Origin: Notamacropus eugenii
Taxonomy: Eukaryota > Chordata > Mammalia > Diprotodontia > Macropodidae
Direction of reading: 5' to 3'
Assembly (NCBI RefSeq): GCF_028372415.1
Contig: NC_092872.1
Coordinates: 552,746,705 to 552,810,704 of the forward strand
DNA length: 64,000 bases
Shown: positions 63,906 to 64,000 of the stretch, in pieces
How positions within the stretch are numbered: position 1 is the stretch's first letter
Layout of the letters: each line of letters opens with the position of its first letter
Position numbers and translations under genes: made by a program
Notes under the pieces: model-generated
Database searches by the model: none
Told to the model about the DNA's origin: nothing
Seen by the model: only the letters and a program-made list of their open reading frames with translations

Positions 63906-64000
63906 ACATATGTATGTGTATATTTATGCTCACACATGTATTTTATATACATGTGCATGTATGTGCATGTACATGCATGTATGCATGGATATACATGGAA
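63906..64000. repeat. TG/ATG-rich microsatellite, cut by window end
   Basis: TGTATG, ACATG and TGCATG units up to the last base. Confidence 0.88.

Overview
The window looks like intergenic or deep intronic DNA from a marsupial nuclear genome. It is AT-rich and CpG-poor, with many long microsatellites. It is dense in tRNA-derived SINEs whose head begins with the motif GGGCAGCTAGGTGG (MAR1-like, CORE-SINE with an RTE-type tail), a family I know from marsupials. MIR/THER-type SINEs, L2, CR1/L3-like LINE ends, marsupial-type L1 pieces and RTE-tailed SINEs are mixed in. No intact host gene, spliced exon, RNA gene, prokaryotic operon, CRISPR array or intact virus was recognised. Nearly every longer open frame is repeat, microsatellite or pseudogene. 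Repeat family names come from memory of consensus sequences, and the strand follows the tRNA-head-to-tail direction of the family. Boundaries are read by eye and can be off by tens of bases.

Layout. 1-6.4 kb: scattered MIR/MAR1 SINEs, a CR1/L3 end and two copies of a short hAT-like DNA transposon (family H1). 6.46-7.0 kb: repeat-free block that resembles conserved non-coding DNA. 7.0-15 kb: SINEs, a LINE reverse-transcriptase tail, a (TCTA)n tract and several copies of a long ancient repeat (called family A here: TTTATTAAGCAC-type head, GTGCTAAG core), one with a SINE nested inside it. 15-23.5 kb: one unassigned 97-codon frame, a family A copy carrying two DNA transposons, L2 and L1 scraps. 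23.87-26.8 kb: a decayed minus-strand L1. 27-32 kb: CR1/L3, L2, a diverged tandem duplication at 29.1-29.7 kb and a TRMT2B-like retropseudogene at 30.2 kb. 33-42 kb: MIRs, two RTE-tailed SINEs, a long (TTCC)n tract, an RTE-like LINE 3' end at 40.4 kb and a pure (TC)n tract. 42-54 kb: stacked SINEs inside family A, an L1 5' end with the start of ORF1, nested MAR1 copies with recognisable target duplications and a CR1/L3 copy. 54-60.6 kb: a 650-bp L2 end, a UBAP1 retropseudogene (minus) and an HSPA8 retropseudogene (plus). 60.6-64 kb: CA, GACA and GATA tracts, a well-kept MIR and a GC-richer single-copy block.

No genes work together here. The main content is a layered record of retrotransposition: old MIR, L2, CR1 and family A sequences are interrupted by younger MAR1 SINEs, and three host mRNAs were copied back in as pseudogenes. 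Several repeat-free blocks with developmental-type binding motifs are the best candidates for host function. I found no convincing new biological system.
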